A DNA stretch of 64,000 nucleotides from Chytriomyces cf. hyalinus JEL632. Taxonomy: Eukaryota > Chytridiomycota > Chytridiomycetes > Chytridiales > Chytriomycetaceae. A program made the translations under genes and the position numbers. Every line of letters begins with the position of its first letter. Position 1 is the stretch's first letter. A model generated the notes under the pieces. The model searched no databases. It saw only the letters and a list, made by a program, of their open reading frames with translations, and was not told the DNA's origin. Below are positions 1 to 12,173 of the stretch, one piece after another. Location: positions 343,133 to 407,132 of the forward strand of contig JAIWWG010000022.1 in the NCBI GenBank assembly GCA_025435555.1, read 5' to 3'.

Positions 1-2
1 TG

Positions 3-1574
3 AATTCTCTGGCCCCAAATACCTGCAAAACCAAAGCGTATAATCCACGCCCGCCTTTGAGCTTGGTCATGAACTACACCCTGATTTATCCATACGGACC
101 CTTGACAATGGAATGGTCCTTCAGCGACAGGTACAATTTTCGTTTTTTTTCATTCGTGTTTCGAAGGTTTGTTTACGTGCCTTCCAATAGCAATGCAACT
201 GTCACAGGCACTGTTACTACTTCCGCTGCTACTGCTACTCTTGTTGCCACTGCCACCCCAGGATCAACTGACACCGGTACAATCGCTCCTACCTCCCCAA
301 TTACCGTGAATGCGCAATCCACAGTCAATGCCAAGAGCAGCGATGCTGTGAAAATCAAGCGCAGGCAAGTTGTGCCCAAAGTGGAAAAACTTTTTGAAGT
401 TCTGTTAAGACGCGGGGGCACACGATGGTCACCATTGGCCCAAGCAACGCTATCCTACCAGTTTGCTGTAACGAGTGGCGTGATTCCCAGGGATACGGAT
501 TTTGAGACCAACCATCTGGCTCCCGCCATAAACAGATTTTCTGCATCGAACCCCACCGCTGCTAGCCTGCTCGGCACCGGACGCATGCTTGAGGCGGCAC
601 AATTTTCAAGCCTCAACAATCCATCAACAACGTCAGAATTTCTCTCGAAATTTTTGTCGACCCCTGGGTTGAAGATCTCGTCTCCCCAAACGGCCGACTT
701 CTCCGCATTGAAGGCCATGATCGCGGGTGGTAACCCTTCTGACGTCGCGGCGGCGAGGGATATTATTGAGGAATCGGCTGTTGAGGGGCTTGCGGCGACT
801 CTTTCTGATCAACAGGAATTGCTGGAGATTCCGGGATTTGATGCCAAGGCGATGATGGCAGAGTATAAGAGGCAGAGGGCGTTGAAAATACCCAAGCTCA
901 TAAAGATGGTGGGAGGGGGTGACGCGCAGGTGGGCGCATTTGTGGTGGATCAGGCCATAGGGTATGTGGCGGGAAAAGCGTTGGAGGCGAATGGCCTTCC
1001 CTCCGAACTGACAGTGTTCATTCCATCTGTCGGTGTACCCGAGCCGCCCCTGATAACAGTTTTTAAAAGCGTTTTAAGCTTCCAAGCCGCCAGTGCGGAT
1101 GTATTTCCCGACGGAGTCGATACAGAAGGCAGGGCCGGGCCATTAATCGACAGCATCAGTTCGAAAGGACTGTCGGGAAAGGTGACTGAAGATATCAAGA
1201 ACTACATTTCCAAAAACTCGGACAAAGGGTTGTCGTTTCCAGACGCGGACACGTTCACTGCTGCGGACCTGCTCAACCACGTGGCCAAGCTTTTTCGTGG
1301 ACCCGGAACTTCGGATGGTGCTGCTTTGAATACTGTCCAGGAACTTGTGTTGGATGAACTGTGCGACATTGCGTTTGAGGCCGTTGAGGTGGATGCGGAC
1401 CTGACTTCCGATGGAACCAATAATTTGGGCATGAAGGAGCTCAGCACTGCGGGGGAAGCATTGAACTCATTGGGTCGCCCAAATGGTAAAAAGACAAAGA
1501 GAAGCGGGCGTTTCAATACTGTCAAAAACAACCAAAGGACGCGTGGGACTGGTCTCCGCGCCGTGAGGAAGTAG
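3..1574 (+). CDS. Unknown-family protein, copy A (5' end outside window)
   Basis: The gene enters from the left edge in frame 3 and ends at TAG... of codon TAG/TAA region at 1572-1574. I read two exons, 3-130 and 191-1574. The 60-nt intron (GTACAA..CAATAG) is a multiple of three without a stop, so the frame also stays open through it. The join is supported by the paralogue at 2045-3841, which has an intron at the same place (..YS-NVT.. there, ..DS-NAT.. here). Shared blocks are a Cys-containing segment (NSLAPNTCKTK), PGGPLT/YGPLT, a Thr/Val/Ala-rich linker, and a C-terminal block around FPDADTFTAADLL followed by a basic tail rich in K, R and N. I recognise no domain. No signal peptide can be judged because the start is missing. 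Function unknown. Confidence 0.7.
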   Translation, partial: NSLAPNTCKTKAYNPRPPLSLVMNYTLIYPYGPLTMEWSFSDRYNFRFFSFVFRRFVYVPSNSNATVTGTVTTSAATATLVATATPGSTDTGTIAPTSPITVNAQSTVNAKSSDAVKIKRRQVVPKVEKLFEVLLRRGGTRWSPLAQATLSYQFAVTSGVIPRDTDFETNHLAPAINRFSASNPTAASLLGTGRMLEAAQFSSLNNPSTTSEFLSKFLSTPGLKISSPQTADFSALKAMIAGGNPSDVAAARDIIEESAVEGLAATLSDQQELLEIPGFDAKAMMAEYKRQRALKIPKLIKMVGGGDAQVGAFVVDQAIGYVAGKALEANGLPSELTVFIPSVGVPEPPLITVFKSVLSFQAASADVFPDGVDTEGRAGPLIDSISSKGLSGKVTEDIKNYISKNSDKGLSFPDADTFTAADLLNHVAKLFRGPGTSDGAALNTVQELVLDELCDIAFEAVEVDADLTSDGTNNLGMKELSTAGEALNSLGRPNGKKTKRSGRFNTVKNNQRTRGTGLRAVRK

Positions 1575-2044
1575 GTTTGCTCGCTAGGAAGAGTTGCTCG
1601 GACATCATTCGTTTATAGTTTCTTCGTTATGCTTAGAAGTGAGATGGTCATTGAATACTGCTTGAATCGTTCTGTCCGATGTCCTTTTTTTCTGTTTCGG
1701 TAGCCCTGACACGCTGCATTAAATCGGCACAGCAAACATATGGCCTGAATTTCTGGGAGCCATGCAACGATTAGCATTGGTGCTGGTGTTGCAGAAGGGT
1801 CTGTCTGAAATGGCGCGGTGTCTGAAATGGCGTTGCCAACCATCTACACGGACTCAAGTGACACTCTTCGCATGCACTCGGCGCTTGTTGTGTCACCATC
1901 TCGGCCAAAGGAAGAGGGTGGGCCACTTTGCAAACGCTTTTGTTTGAATGTCGTTTTCAGATTTCACCAATGTGTTCAAACTAAATTCTTCAACTATAAT
2001 ACCACTTCCATCCCCCCTTTTTGCCCTCTATGGATTCAGCCGCT
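1575..2044. other. Intergenic, between two convergent paralogues
   Basis: This is the shared 3' region of two tail-to-tail genes. I see only short overlapping open frames without family features and no clear repeat. Confidence 0.6.
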
Positions 2045-3841
2045 TTAATGGTGTTGGCTGTTCCAAGGCCTCGAGCCAGTACCTTGTCTTTTTTGGCTTT
2101 GCTTTGCCTTGTTGTACTTGAAGCGACGATTGGCTTTGTTGTTCGCGCTAGTGTCCAATTCGTTCAGTTCTGAGGCTGCTTCCACAACCTCCTGAACCGC
2201 TCCGTTGATGGAACCATCCGAAACCATGGTACCATCCAAATCCACCGCGTTGGAAACAATTTCACAGACGTCCGCCAGGAACCCAAGCTGTTGTGTTGAC
2301 GGGCCACCGCTCAGCTGGCTTGTGAGATGTCTCACCATGTCAGCAGCGGTGAAGGTTTCAGCATTCGGAAAGCTCAAGCCGTGCTGACTAGGTTTATGGA
2401 GGCATACTGTCAGGCTGTATGGGTCATCCTAAAACAGAAGGATGGACTGTACCTATAATAGTTTTTCAGTTCTTGCGTGATTCCACCGCCAATGGTCTCC
2501 GTCCACACGGCGTCATTGTAAGGTCCATCCTCGCTGACTGACGCAACACCGTCCGGACGCGTCTCCTGTGTCACGGAGTTCAAGTTTTTTGTTGCCTGGA
2601 AAAGTCTAAGCTTGCCAAGGCTATATGTGGATCCTGGCTCTGGCTTACCCACTGCGCCACGGAAAAATGCGAGGAAGTTTCCAATCTTGTCTTGCACCTG
2701 CAAACCAGCCTGCTCATTCCCTGCCCCAAGGAAATCTGTGTATCGGAACGAAAGGGAGTCCTTGTTCTCGTCGTAATATGCCTCCGCGTTTAATTTGTCA
2801 AGAGGGATGCCGCTTGCGCCAACCTCCTTGAGCAATTGTTGAACAGCATGGGCCTCCATACGCTGCGCAGCCTTTGGATAGAACCTCGCAAAATTCTTTA
2901 TGCGGGCTCGCTTGTTTGTCAAGTCGAGCATCTTGTCTGGCGGCAACGCAAAGAATTCGTCCCCAATCACCGTCCCAATAAGCTCGGAGATAGGTTCCGG
3001 GTCGGTGGAGGGTAATTGCTGAAACGCTTCCACAATTCGCCCCACCCCAAGTTTTTGAGTCTTTTGCGGGTTCGCTGATTGAAACTGCTTGAACGCATCA
3101 TCGAGCTGCGCCTCAAACTTTGGCAGTTTTGGGAACCTGCTCGTGGACGTGGTGTATAATACTGCGATTCTACCGACCCACGCGAGTTCTCCCGGGGCGG
3201 TGTCATCGTCTGCCCGGCGTTGCAACTGAGCTCCTCCGCTTGTGCCTCGCTTTACCTTCAAGCCACCGTCAGACGATTTCAGCGCTGCCACTGTGGCAGT
3301 CTGGGTGAAGGAGGCAACTGTGCCAGTGACCGCCGTCTCTGTTGCGGTCACAGTTGCAGTCACGTTGCTGTACTCTAGAGTTAAGAAAGTCCGAAACTGA
3401 TGAAGAACCTTCTCACCTGTACTCGAATGCCGTAAGGGGGCCACCGGGATACATCAAATCGTAATTCATGTCCAACTTCAAAGCAGGCCGCGGGTTGTAT
3501 GATTTCGTTTTACATGTGTTTGGGGCAAGCGAGTTGACGTATCCACACAGCTGATTGTACTGGCTGCTAGACGCAACACTAGGAAGCAAGTCCACAATCG
3601 GTGAAGCAATGTCATGGAGGATGGTAGCGTTGGTCGTCCACGCCTTGGCAGTGCTTGACATTCGATCGAGCAAGTCCTGAACGGAGGAAGCGCTTTCAAA
3701 GACGGTGCCAAGGTTCAGGGTGTGATCCACGTTTGGATAAGGCTCGCGTGAATAGGCTGGCATGAAGCGGCGGTCATATGGGAAGTAGTAGGCCGCCATT
3801 TGGGCGCTGCTGACGAGGGCGTAGGACAGGTCGACAACCAT
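2045..3841 (-). CDS. Unknown-family protein, copy B
   Basis: Three exons read on the minus strand: 3841-3417, 3367-2453 and 2387-2045. Introns are 49 nt (GTGAGA..GTACAG) and 65 nt (GTACAG..CCTAG). The joins restore the same order of blocks as in copy A: NSLAPNTCKTK, PGGPLT, a Thr/Val/Ala-rich linker, then LKNYY..GLSFPNAETFTAADM and a basic C-terminus. Copy A lacks the second intron. The first ATG follows a divergent promoter shared with the lectin gene at 4039. I see no convincing signal peptide at this start and no known domain. Copies A and B are tail to tail, which suggests an inverted tandem duplication. Confidence 0.75.
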
Positions 3842-3911
3842 TGCGCTCTTTCACGATGTTCGTGACGTAAAGTGGTATATATTTCAGCTGAGGCATCGCT
3901 TAAAACAGAGT

Positions 3912-3988
3912 TTAAGTTTGATGTCGAGCGTGGGATGGCAGAGTTTGATTTTGAGTTTGAAGAAATGCGCAATTTTTTTCAGTTTGAT
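3912..3988. promoter_or_regulatory. Bidirectional promoter with four AGTTTGA motifs
   Basis: The 197-bp gap between the divergent starts at 3841(-) and 4039(+) contains AGTTTGA four times, at about 3914, 3942, 3953 and 3981. The same heptamer is clustered upstream of the genes starting at 11695(-) and 17034(-). I infer a shared regulatory site; the factor is unknown. Confidence 0.45.
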
Positions 3989-4038
3989 TGGCGTTGATAA
4001 AGGAACGGCGATGGGCGGAGTGCAGGGGTGAAACTAGA

Positions 4039-7000
4039 ATGCACGTGCAAGCGCTACTGACCGTGCTGTATCTGGCGACGGAGGTGATCGCGGTTGCCCC
4101 TTGGCAGAACCCCTGCTACCCTCTCATCCGGCGACGGGCGGCCCACCAAAACCCGTGCTTTGATGCAGACAGCGGGGACAAGGACACAGGCGCCACGTCG
4201 CCCTCGAATAGCGGTGGCATTTCGAGTGCCGATGTCAAAGCAGCCGCCGACAAGTGCACAAAGTTCATTCAAGACCATTCTGCAAAGCTACTGAACGACT
4301 TTGCGACTGCCGCCAGTCCAACTGTAAGCTCCAATTTTTTATGGCATTCTCGTCCATCTTACCACGTTCCAATTTCTCCTCCGACAGAACTCTGATGGCC
4401 CCACACCAGTCAAGTGCCCAGGAGTCTCCGTCAACACCGGAGGAAGTCCCCCACACAGGCGAGCGATTTCCCGCAGAGATAGCGCAATCGCTCCCAATCC
4501 CTACTCATGTCTTCCGCTTGTATGTGTCACCAGTGTTGTGTGCACTGAAAACAAACACACTAACTCCTTTTATTTTCAGGTCAGCAAGCATGTTTCTGCA
4601 AATCCATACCACAACTTGCTAACTGGAATGGACGCAAATGACATTCTTGCCCGCACCGGCCAAGGGAATGGCTTCAACATTGCCAGCCCCACCGGTATCA
4701 AATGTGAGCAGACAGACAGGCCATGTACCATCACTATCACAAGGAGTGTCACAACCTCCAGCTCTTGGATGATGAGCGTATCAGACGCGTTGTCTACATC
4801 CTACACTTCCGCCAATTCCACGTCTTGGGGGTCTTCAAACACTCTTACTCATGGAGACCAAATTTCTGCAAACCTTGAGCGTTCGATGCAACACACAAAA
4901 ACGGATGACTTGAACGGTAGCCGAGCCACCGAAATTCAAAACACGATCCAAACAACGCACGAAAATGCCACTGAGCATGCCGCTACTGACGGTTCTGAAC
5001 ACCAAGATACCGGCACCACAACATGGGACAGACAAGACTACAATTTACTGTCATCTGAGTCTGGAACGGATACAACTAGAGACTCCGGTATCGATACAAC
5101 GAAGGTGCAGGACAGCACCAACGAGGCAGGCGAGACTAATCAAGCCCAGGCTCAAATTTCTGTCACGTGCGAGGTGACTCAATCCACCGCCGATTCCGAC
5201 ACGGTTGGCGCTAGTGCCTCCGCGGACATTTTCGAACTTTTCAAAGTCAGTGTCGAATACAAACATGAACACACGTCGACGACCTCCAATGGCTTCAAGC
5301 TGACGTTTGAAATCAGCCGATTGAACTCAAAGGATCGCAAAGACACAAATCACTGCAGTGATTCCACCACTTCTTACGGCAAGGTTTCGAAACTCACACA
5401 CGATTCGTACAACAGTCAAACGGGCAGCATTACCTCAAATGGAGGATCAACTGCCGTTATGGAAGGCCACTCACATTCGGACACCACAACCACCAGAGAT
5501 GCAGACACAATCAGTCAGTCTCTGCTCACGGGATCGACGGACACATCAGGATGGGCTCATTCTACTTCAGACATGCGTGGTGTCACTGTTGGAAACACTG
5601 TCGGATCCAATACCGAACGCAGCGCCGTGGACAACCGCAATACCGACTTGACCGATACGGTCGGACGGACTAACGACCGCACAACCACGCGGGATTTCAC
5701 CAAGTCCATCAGTGTGACGACTGGAGAAGATCAGACCCTCAACGTACCAGGAGGTTCTTGCCGCTGGGTCGTTTGCCGCACACCTGTGACATCCGTGCTT
5801 GTCCCGCATGCCTGTACAACCGTGGACGGCGGTATCAAGTTTTACACGGCAGAGTTGCAAGAAGTTTCCAAATCTGGTGTTACTTGCGAGCTCCAATTGG
5901 TGCCGTGCGGCGCGGATCTGCCTGGATTCACTCCAAATCCCATTCGCACGTATAGTCCATCAAACACGCTACCCTTTGGGCAATCCGTACCTTTCAGAAA
6001 TCCTGGAGGGGCAACAGCAAACGCGGCCACCGTGACCATCATTTCTGACATAAGTCAGGGTCAAATTACGTACCGTCTTGCATTTCTTGTCGCGACAAAG
6101 CAAGTTGGATTGTTCCTTGGAAACTCAGATGTTCCTTTCTGGAGGACAGGAGATTACGTGCTAAAGGACTCGCTATTCAACGTCACTGACACTGGGCACG
6201 TGACGCTTTGGGGTAAAGGTGTCTACCAAAACCAGGACGCATGGACACCTGTTTGGAGCACACAGCCGTACATTTTTCAGCAGTACCAAGTGGGGATGAA
6301 TACGGCTTCGACCAAGTTCAGGCTGCACATTGATGCGAGCCTTGATGGCGAGCTTTCCTTGATTGACGGAAATGAGGTGTTGATTTGGTCGTCTTCTCGG
6401 TCGTCAACAGGCCTCGGGTTCAAGTTTCCGTACTCTTCTTTGTACCCGTCTATCAACCCCACAGATCCGAATTTCCCGGGACAAATCGATCCACACAATA
6501 GTCTGCCTAAGGTTATGACCGTCATTGGTGATACACTTTTTAATACCGGCTGCGATTCTGTGCTGCAAGAGTCCCAGGCATTGCAGTCTGTCAACGCTGC
6601 AAACGGACGGACGTTCACTCTGTACTTGGCGCCGAGTGGCAACCTTGTTTTGTACGATGGAACGAGGCTCATGTGGGAATCCAAGACTGCCGATGTTCGT
6701 TATGCAAAGGGACCGTACCGTGCCATGTTTTTATGGGAGGGATCCTTTGCTGTGAAGGATTCGCGCAATGCTTTGATTTGGAGCACTCAGATCCCAATGT
6801 TGACACGCGTTTACTTGGACGGTAACGGGAACTTCTTTGGAGAAAACGGTGAAACTGAAGCGTTGATTGCGAAAGGAGACTTGAGTCAGCATGCGTGGGG
6901 ACTCACATGGAAGTACAATGGATGGACAATTTATGACCGGGCAACTGTGAGATGTGATTCTTGCCACACATGCTTGCTTCCCCAATTGACGTACGGGCCA

Positions 7001-7644
7001 ATGAAGCACCTCCTTACGGGTACACAACTTCCTGGAAATTGGACGTACAACTATGTCACGCAAAAATACGTGGATGTTTCGAAATACCCGGCTGTTACGC
7101 TTGGGGGCAATATCCAGTGGCGTCATTACAGCGATGGGCTCTTGTCATCTATAAACTCGCAGGATACTTGTCTTGGGTTGAATGGGACTGCAATTCGGTG
7201 TACTGCTGGGAACACGGTCTTGGATAAGCTTTGGAGCCACGGGACGTTCCCATTAACGCAGCTGAACGTGACCAATCCATTCTTGCTGTATGGACATACC
7301 ATGGACAATGTGGTTATGTATCCGAATGGGACGCTGCAGGTTGGTGCCAGGCTGGTGTACGCGCCAAAAACCGCGTTGAGGTAAAGAAATACTTTCTTCG
7401 ACGTCAGAATGCTGGTTAATTTTACTTCTTCCTGTTTTCAAGATACGGTCCAGCAGTGCTTCGCCTGGTTCAGAGTACCATGACTCTTGAAGTTCAAAAC
7501 TTTGCGGGAAACTACACTTACAAGTACTTCAAGCCTACGTACTCGGGCACGAAGCCGTTTAAGGCCAGCGTGGAGAACAAGCCACCGACCGGAATCCGGT
7601 TCGTAATGCGGGATGCGTTGGGACAGTTTATTCAAGCGTTGTGA
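4039..7644 (+). CDS. Secreted bulb-type lectin protein 1
   Basis: Four exons: 4039-4323, 4388-4519, 4580-7380 and 7443-7644, giving 1,139 residues. Introns are 64, 60 and 62 nt with canonical ends. The join places YGPA after the third intron, exactly as in the paralogue at 13455-17034. The chosen ATG begins a signal-peptide-like stretch (MHVQALLTVLYLATEV). An in-frame ATG 17 codons upstream would bury it. Residues about 140-550 are extremely Ser/Thr-rich. The region about 650-860 has repeated bulb-lectin-like strands (for example LYLAPSGNLVLYDG and ALIWSTQ), as in mannose-binding monocot-type lectins. A Cys-rich segment and conserved C-terminal exon follow. Likely secreted or wall-attached, binding carbohydrate. 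The Ser/Thr-rich N-terminal part has no domain I can name. Confidence 0.85.
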
Positions 7645-7700
7645 CGAAAAGAGGTGGGGGATGTTCAATGTGTTGTTTCTTTTTTTCTCTTGGTTTTTAG

Positions 7701-7706
7701 AATAAA
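7701..7706 (+). terminator. AATAAA poly(A)-like signal of lectin 1
   Basis: AATAAA lies 57 nt after the stop codon of the lectin gene, following a T-rich run. This is a typical position for a fungal cleavage signal. Confidence 0.45.
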
Positions 7707-8385
7707 ATGCGGTTGCTGCGAGTGCTTGCCCTTGGATTTCCATCTGTTTCAACGCGGTCAGAATGCCGAGTTACAGTAACTGCGCATTCCAACACTGGTC
7801 CGCCTTGGTATCTGGAGAGATCGCACCGGGTTGCAGTTTACGGCCTACCAATAGAGCGGGGGTCAGCAAACATACTGGTACCGAAGATATTGAGACGGAT
7901 AACTGCGAGGTGATGCGGATCCCTGTGTTGGTTTGGTCATATCCATTATTTTTGCAAACCCACATTTTTTAATTGCTTTTTCAGCCGCCTTGGTATAACG
8001 CGTCTCATCGAAATCACATGCTCTCATGCTTTACTTGTTGGTCACACGTGACAGAATGTAGCTACGCGTATTTCACGCTTATATTAGTTCGGGTGAGTAA
8101 AGAACTACCGCAGCTGCAGATTGGCTCCCGTTTGGGTGCTGCCGAAAAGTCCGCTGAATGTGCAAAATTCAGGACCATCGGGACTGTGAATTGCGAAACG
8201 CGACGAAAGTGCAGCTTGCACCTTCTTCTTGAAGGCCGCTCAGTCTTGTTCACCTCCTGCTTCATGGATAAATTCTGCTCACCAACATTATCAACATTTG
8301 GTTGTTTATTTAGCTCTATATCAAAACGGAACAAATTCACGAAGGAAGCAAAGGAAACAGAAGGAAGGAACAGGAAAGGCTCCCC
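7707..8385. other. Intergenic, between convergent lectin genes
   Basis: About 680 bp separates two 3' ends. Open frames here are short, start at arbitrary ATGs and show no family features. Nothing else seen. Confidence 0.6.
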
Positions 8386-11300
8386 TCAAATGCTCCAGAA
8401 TTGGTAAGCGTTGCCAGGTTGGCAGGTTCTCAAATGCGCCAGACCGTTCTCGACACCGTTCCACAAGTCCAGGCAATACGAGTCACCAAATTTGATGCTG
8501 GAACCGTCTTGGCGCACATTTCCAATGGATTGATGGCAAGGTTTCAGGATCGTGGGTGTCCAGTCGTTGTTATCGACACCGCTCACACACCAAGCTGGGT
8601 TTCCGTTAAAATGCATTTGCCCGTTCCAAAGCACAAACATTTGGCCATGGTTCGTGCTTGCAGCACCTTGGGCATCCCACCCGTTGAAGAGAAGCCAGTC
8701 GTTCTTGTTATTGCCTCCGTTATAAACGACGGGTGCAAACCCACTGTTTGACGGAAACACGGATCTGCTGCTGTCATACGTGATCATTTGGTTCGGGTTG
8801 TGGATGTCCCGCGTGAAAACAAGGAGACGACTTGCACCGCTGTTGTCGAAACACACGCTGTTGTCGGGTTTGCAAATCATGTTGTAAGTCGAATCCAGTT
8901 GCCAGTTTTGTTCCCCGATGGATCCGCATGGCGCATAGACAACCGTGCTTCCACTGCCACCCTGACGCGTGAGACAGCGGGTGAGGTCGTCTTTGCTGAT
9001 GATGTTTCCATTTTGCGGGTTCATGTACCATCTCTGGCTGGAATCCGTGTCCCATGTCAGGTCTGTGCGCAAGAACTTGCCCTGGGCAATGTTTGCAAGG
9101 TACATGGAGATCAGGTTTGCGGTGACGTCGGAAAGCTTGAAAGAATACAGCTGGTTTCTGTTCAGACCGGCGGTGCCGCTGGGGAGGGTGAAAAAGTACG
9201 CGGATCGCCCAATCACACCGTATGAGTCCAGCACATGGGTGCTGTCGCCGGCAGGACGGATCGATTTGTCAGCATTCCAAGAAAGCTGCGTATTTTGTTT
9301 GTAGCATGGAACCCAGACGGCGGTGAAGGCCGTGGGATTCATGGATAAACAGTAGGCTGGGTTGGCTTGAGCAAAGAGCCTGTTGTTGACGAAAGCAAAA
9401 AGGTCTTTGCAGTCTGAAGAACTGAGGAGACCGGCCGAGAGACAAACACCGGGCTGCATGGTCAGGTACAACGGCGCGTACGCTGGGGATCCAATGCTTG
9501 GTGGGGTGGAGGTGTACACCAGCCTAGCATCTGGAGCCTCAACGTTGGGGTAGTCGTTCACAAACCCAGTGTAACAGTTCTGAGTGCCCAAAGCCAGTTG
9601 AGCGTTGATGGCACATTGGCGCACAGGGATGCTGTTGTCTGGGTTTGGGTAGAATGGCTTGCCGTCGTCGAAAGCGAGCACGTTGCCGACCCAGAACCAT
9701 TTGCCCATGTTTGCACCAGTTGCATAATTGTAAAGCGTGTGACTGTCTATGGTCAGTGGCAAGTTGTTGCTCATGATCCAGGTGGGGTTGCAGTTGGGAC
9801 CAGTGAGCATGCTGGATTGAAGACATGTACCGTTATTAATGTTCAAGGCCCCGTTGTTAAAGGTCCAGGCATCGTTGATTGAGGAGCATACTTGAAGAGA
9901 CAGGTCGCGGGCAAGACACCAGGCGGGGTTGACAATGTATCGGAGTTTGGTCCCGTCCAACTTCCAGAACGTGGATTGGTCGCATGACTTCAAAACCGCC
10001 TTCAAATTAACATTCCAGATGGTGTTGTCCGCGGTAGGGGGCACAATGCATGTGTTGAATGGGCAGGACGCAGTAACTGGTGGTTTTGACGGAACTTGGC
10101 AAGTGGATCCAGTGGCGGACAGTTGACATAAAGAGGAAGCATCACCGACATCCGTATTATTGCTGCGGAGCCACCAGTTCACTCCGATGCATTGGGAACT
10201 GGGGCTGTAGATGTGGACTGGGTTCGAAATCGTAAGAACTTCTTCCGGAATCAGAGTCCACATGATATTGCTGGCAATCATGTCGCATTCGACGGTGAGG
10301 AGGTCGTATGTTAGGCACTGCATATTCTTGTTTTTGATGACGTTGTTCACATATTGCCAGGATGAAGTCACAGTGTAGCAGGATTTGGAGAACACGCCGT
10401 CATCACCGGCACAGGCGACACCGTTGGAAAGCTTTCCGTTGCCGACCACAAACTGCTTCGAAAGTCCGCTTTTGTTGATTGCGTAGTAGGTCAAAGGAGA
10501 GCCAAACTTGGAGTTAAAGTTCCACTCTTGCGCCTGCTGCGACTCGTCACAATTCGCCAACTGCAACGAATTTGTGAGACAATAGTTGTTGAAAACTAAA
10601 GAGTTGTGCTGGTATGACCAGTAGTCCGAAACGCAGCTGCCAACGGTCAATTTGGAGGTCAAACAGCCACCGGCCTGGTTGTGCAACAATCCATTGCTGT
10701 CAAGGTTCCACATCTGTGACTGCTTGGTCTTGTCGCATGGAACCATTTTTGAGGAACCGTCAAGGCAGAGTCCGTTGTCGAACGAAACAATCTGCTTATA
10801 GTCCAAGTTGGAGTTTGAAGTAATATCCAGTGACCACAACGTCTTCCCAGCGACGTCTTTTAGAAGTAAGGCACCGTTCGCAGTCAGAGACAGAAAGTAG
10901 TTTTTGCTCGGGACTGCGCTAGTGTCCTGGAAGAATGTCTTCATCAAGTCGCCGTACACGTTATACAGGTTCAATGCGCCGCTAGCCTCCAACTTCAGGA
11001 CCGAGTCACCAGCGACAGCGGAAGGATCGTTCCAAGCGGCCAAGTTGTTGCCAACGAGCTGCCCGTACGAGTTGAGAGAGATCCAGTACTGGCTGTTGGG
11101 GCCGACAAGTTGTTCGCCGGTTCCAATAAAGTTGAGCTTGTTGGAGTCCAAAACAGTGACTGGTGCACGCGGACCAGGGAAAGTGTAACTGATTGGAAGA
11201 AACGATAGGATGGGTTTACTTTTCGAATATCGGAAGCGATGAATTGTTATGCAAAGAATGCATACATTGGGTCCTGCGAGGCATCCCTGATACGGAAACG

Positions 11301-11695
11301 AGCGTCAAACTCAAGCGCGGCGGTGTACGGACCATTGGCGTCTACATCGCTGATGGGCTGGTTGAAGGAGTACACAATACTGCCTTCAAAGTCCGCTTGA
11401 AAGTATCCTGGTTGTTTGAAACAAAATGGTCAGTCAGGTGAAAAGAAAGCCCAGGCGTGAACAATTGCGCACCATTTTCTTCAAAGACGGACAGCTCCGG
11501 AAACGGAGGGCGTTTTTGGTCGATCTGGCTGACATCCATGATGTCGGGGATCTTGCCGATAACAAAAGCACCGCGAGTATTGTTGTACTTGACGACGACG
11601 GAACTGGTTGTGTCTGAGCCCGCGTAGGTCATATGCGAGTTGTAGGTGGGATTGGCGACGACATTGCCCAGGGTGAGGTTGAAGGCGATTGTCAT
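8386..11695 (-). CDS. Bulb-lectin plus ricin-type beta-trefoil protein
   Basis: Three exons on the minus strand, 11695-11473, 11407-11266 and 11188-8386, give 1,055 residues. Introns are 65 nt (GTGCGC..ACCAG) and 77 nt (GTATGC..AATCAG). After an N-terminal beta-rich segment, a bulb-lectin-like unit appears (YFLSLTANGALLLKD, KTLWSLD). A long series of ricin-B-like repeats follows. Each has a Cys pair and a QxW-type end (for example NGLCLDGSS..PCDKTKQSQMWNL and SYCLDL..GNAYQFWSI). Such repeats build beta-trefoils that bind sugars. The protein is far longer than a single trefoil, so several are probably present in series. No toxin enzyme domain is visible; only lectin-like parts are seen. The start lacks a clear signal peptide, so an upstream exon or unconventional export is possible. 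Confidence 0.8.
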
Positions 11696-11775
11696 GATTG
11701 GGGACAGACAGATGAATGCTGCATACCATGCGAGTGTGCGGGTGGGTGTATTTATTGAAAGATGGTTGAGTGTGA

Positions 11776-11808
11776 TTTTGAGTTTGATGATTTAAGTTTG
11801 ATTTGTTG
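11776..11808. promoter_or_regulatory. AGTTTGA motif pair upstream of the beta-trefoil lectin
   Basis: Two AGTTTGA heptamers lie 80-115 nt upstream of the ATG at 11695 (minus strand), the same motif found in the promoters at 3.9 kb and 17.15 kb. Confidence 0.4.
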
Positions 11809-11895
11809 GGACCGCACTGAGCCTGAGCCGGAGTGGGGGGCAGTGTATTGGTGAGTCTGGCTGGGGTAGTTGTTGCGTGGTTGTTGTCTGGCTGT

Positions 11896-11962
11896 CAGTG
11901 CTGCTGCTGCTGCTGCTGGTGCTGGTGCTGGTGCTGTCTGGTCTGGTCTGGTCTGGTCTGGA
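11896..11962 (+). repeat. CTG/TCTGG microsatellite
   Basis: Runs of CTG and GCTGGT units are followed by four or five TCTGG units. The repeat gives a spurious Leu/Val-rich frame upstream of the homeobox gene. Confidence 0.8.
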
Positions 11963-12173
11963 TCCATGCGGGAAGCGGGAAGCGGCATGCGGGATTCAGG
12001 GTTGCGACCCAAGAGTTAGTTTAGGGTTAATAAACCAAGTCGAATGGCTGGCTGTGCTGAGCCAAGGTGGGATGAATGGATGGATGGATGCCACTTTGAG
12101 AAAATTTACTCACAAAAATACCCAGTTGCTTTTTAATCTCTCTCGTACGGATAAATTATACGAACGGACATAC

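Noticed and set aside
2045-2377. Treating the terminal exon of copy B as a separate small gene
   Set aside because: Splicing at 2452-2388 joins it in frame to the upstream exon and matches the continuous paralogue sequence.
11877-12173. N-terminal extension of the homeobox protein with a hydrophobic Leu/Val run that looks like a membrane segment
   Set aside because: The run is translated CTG/TGG microsatellite; a nuclear factor is unlikely to start there.
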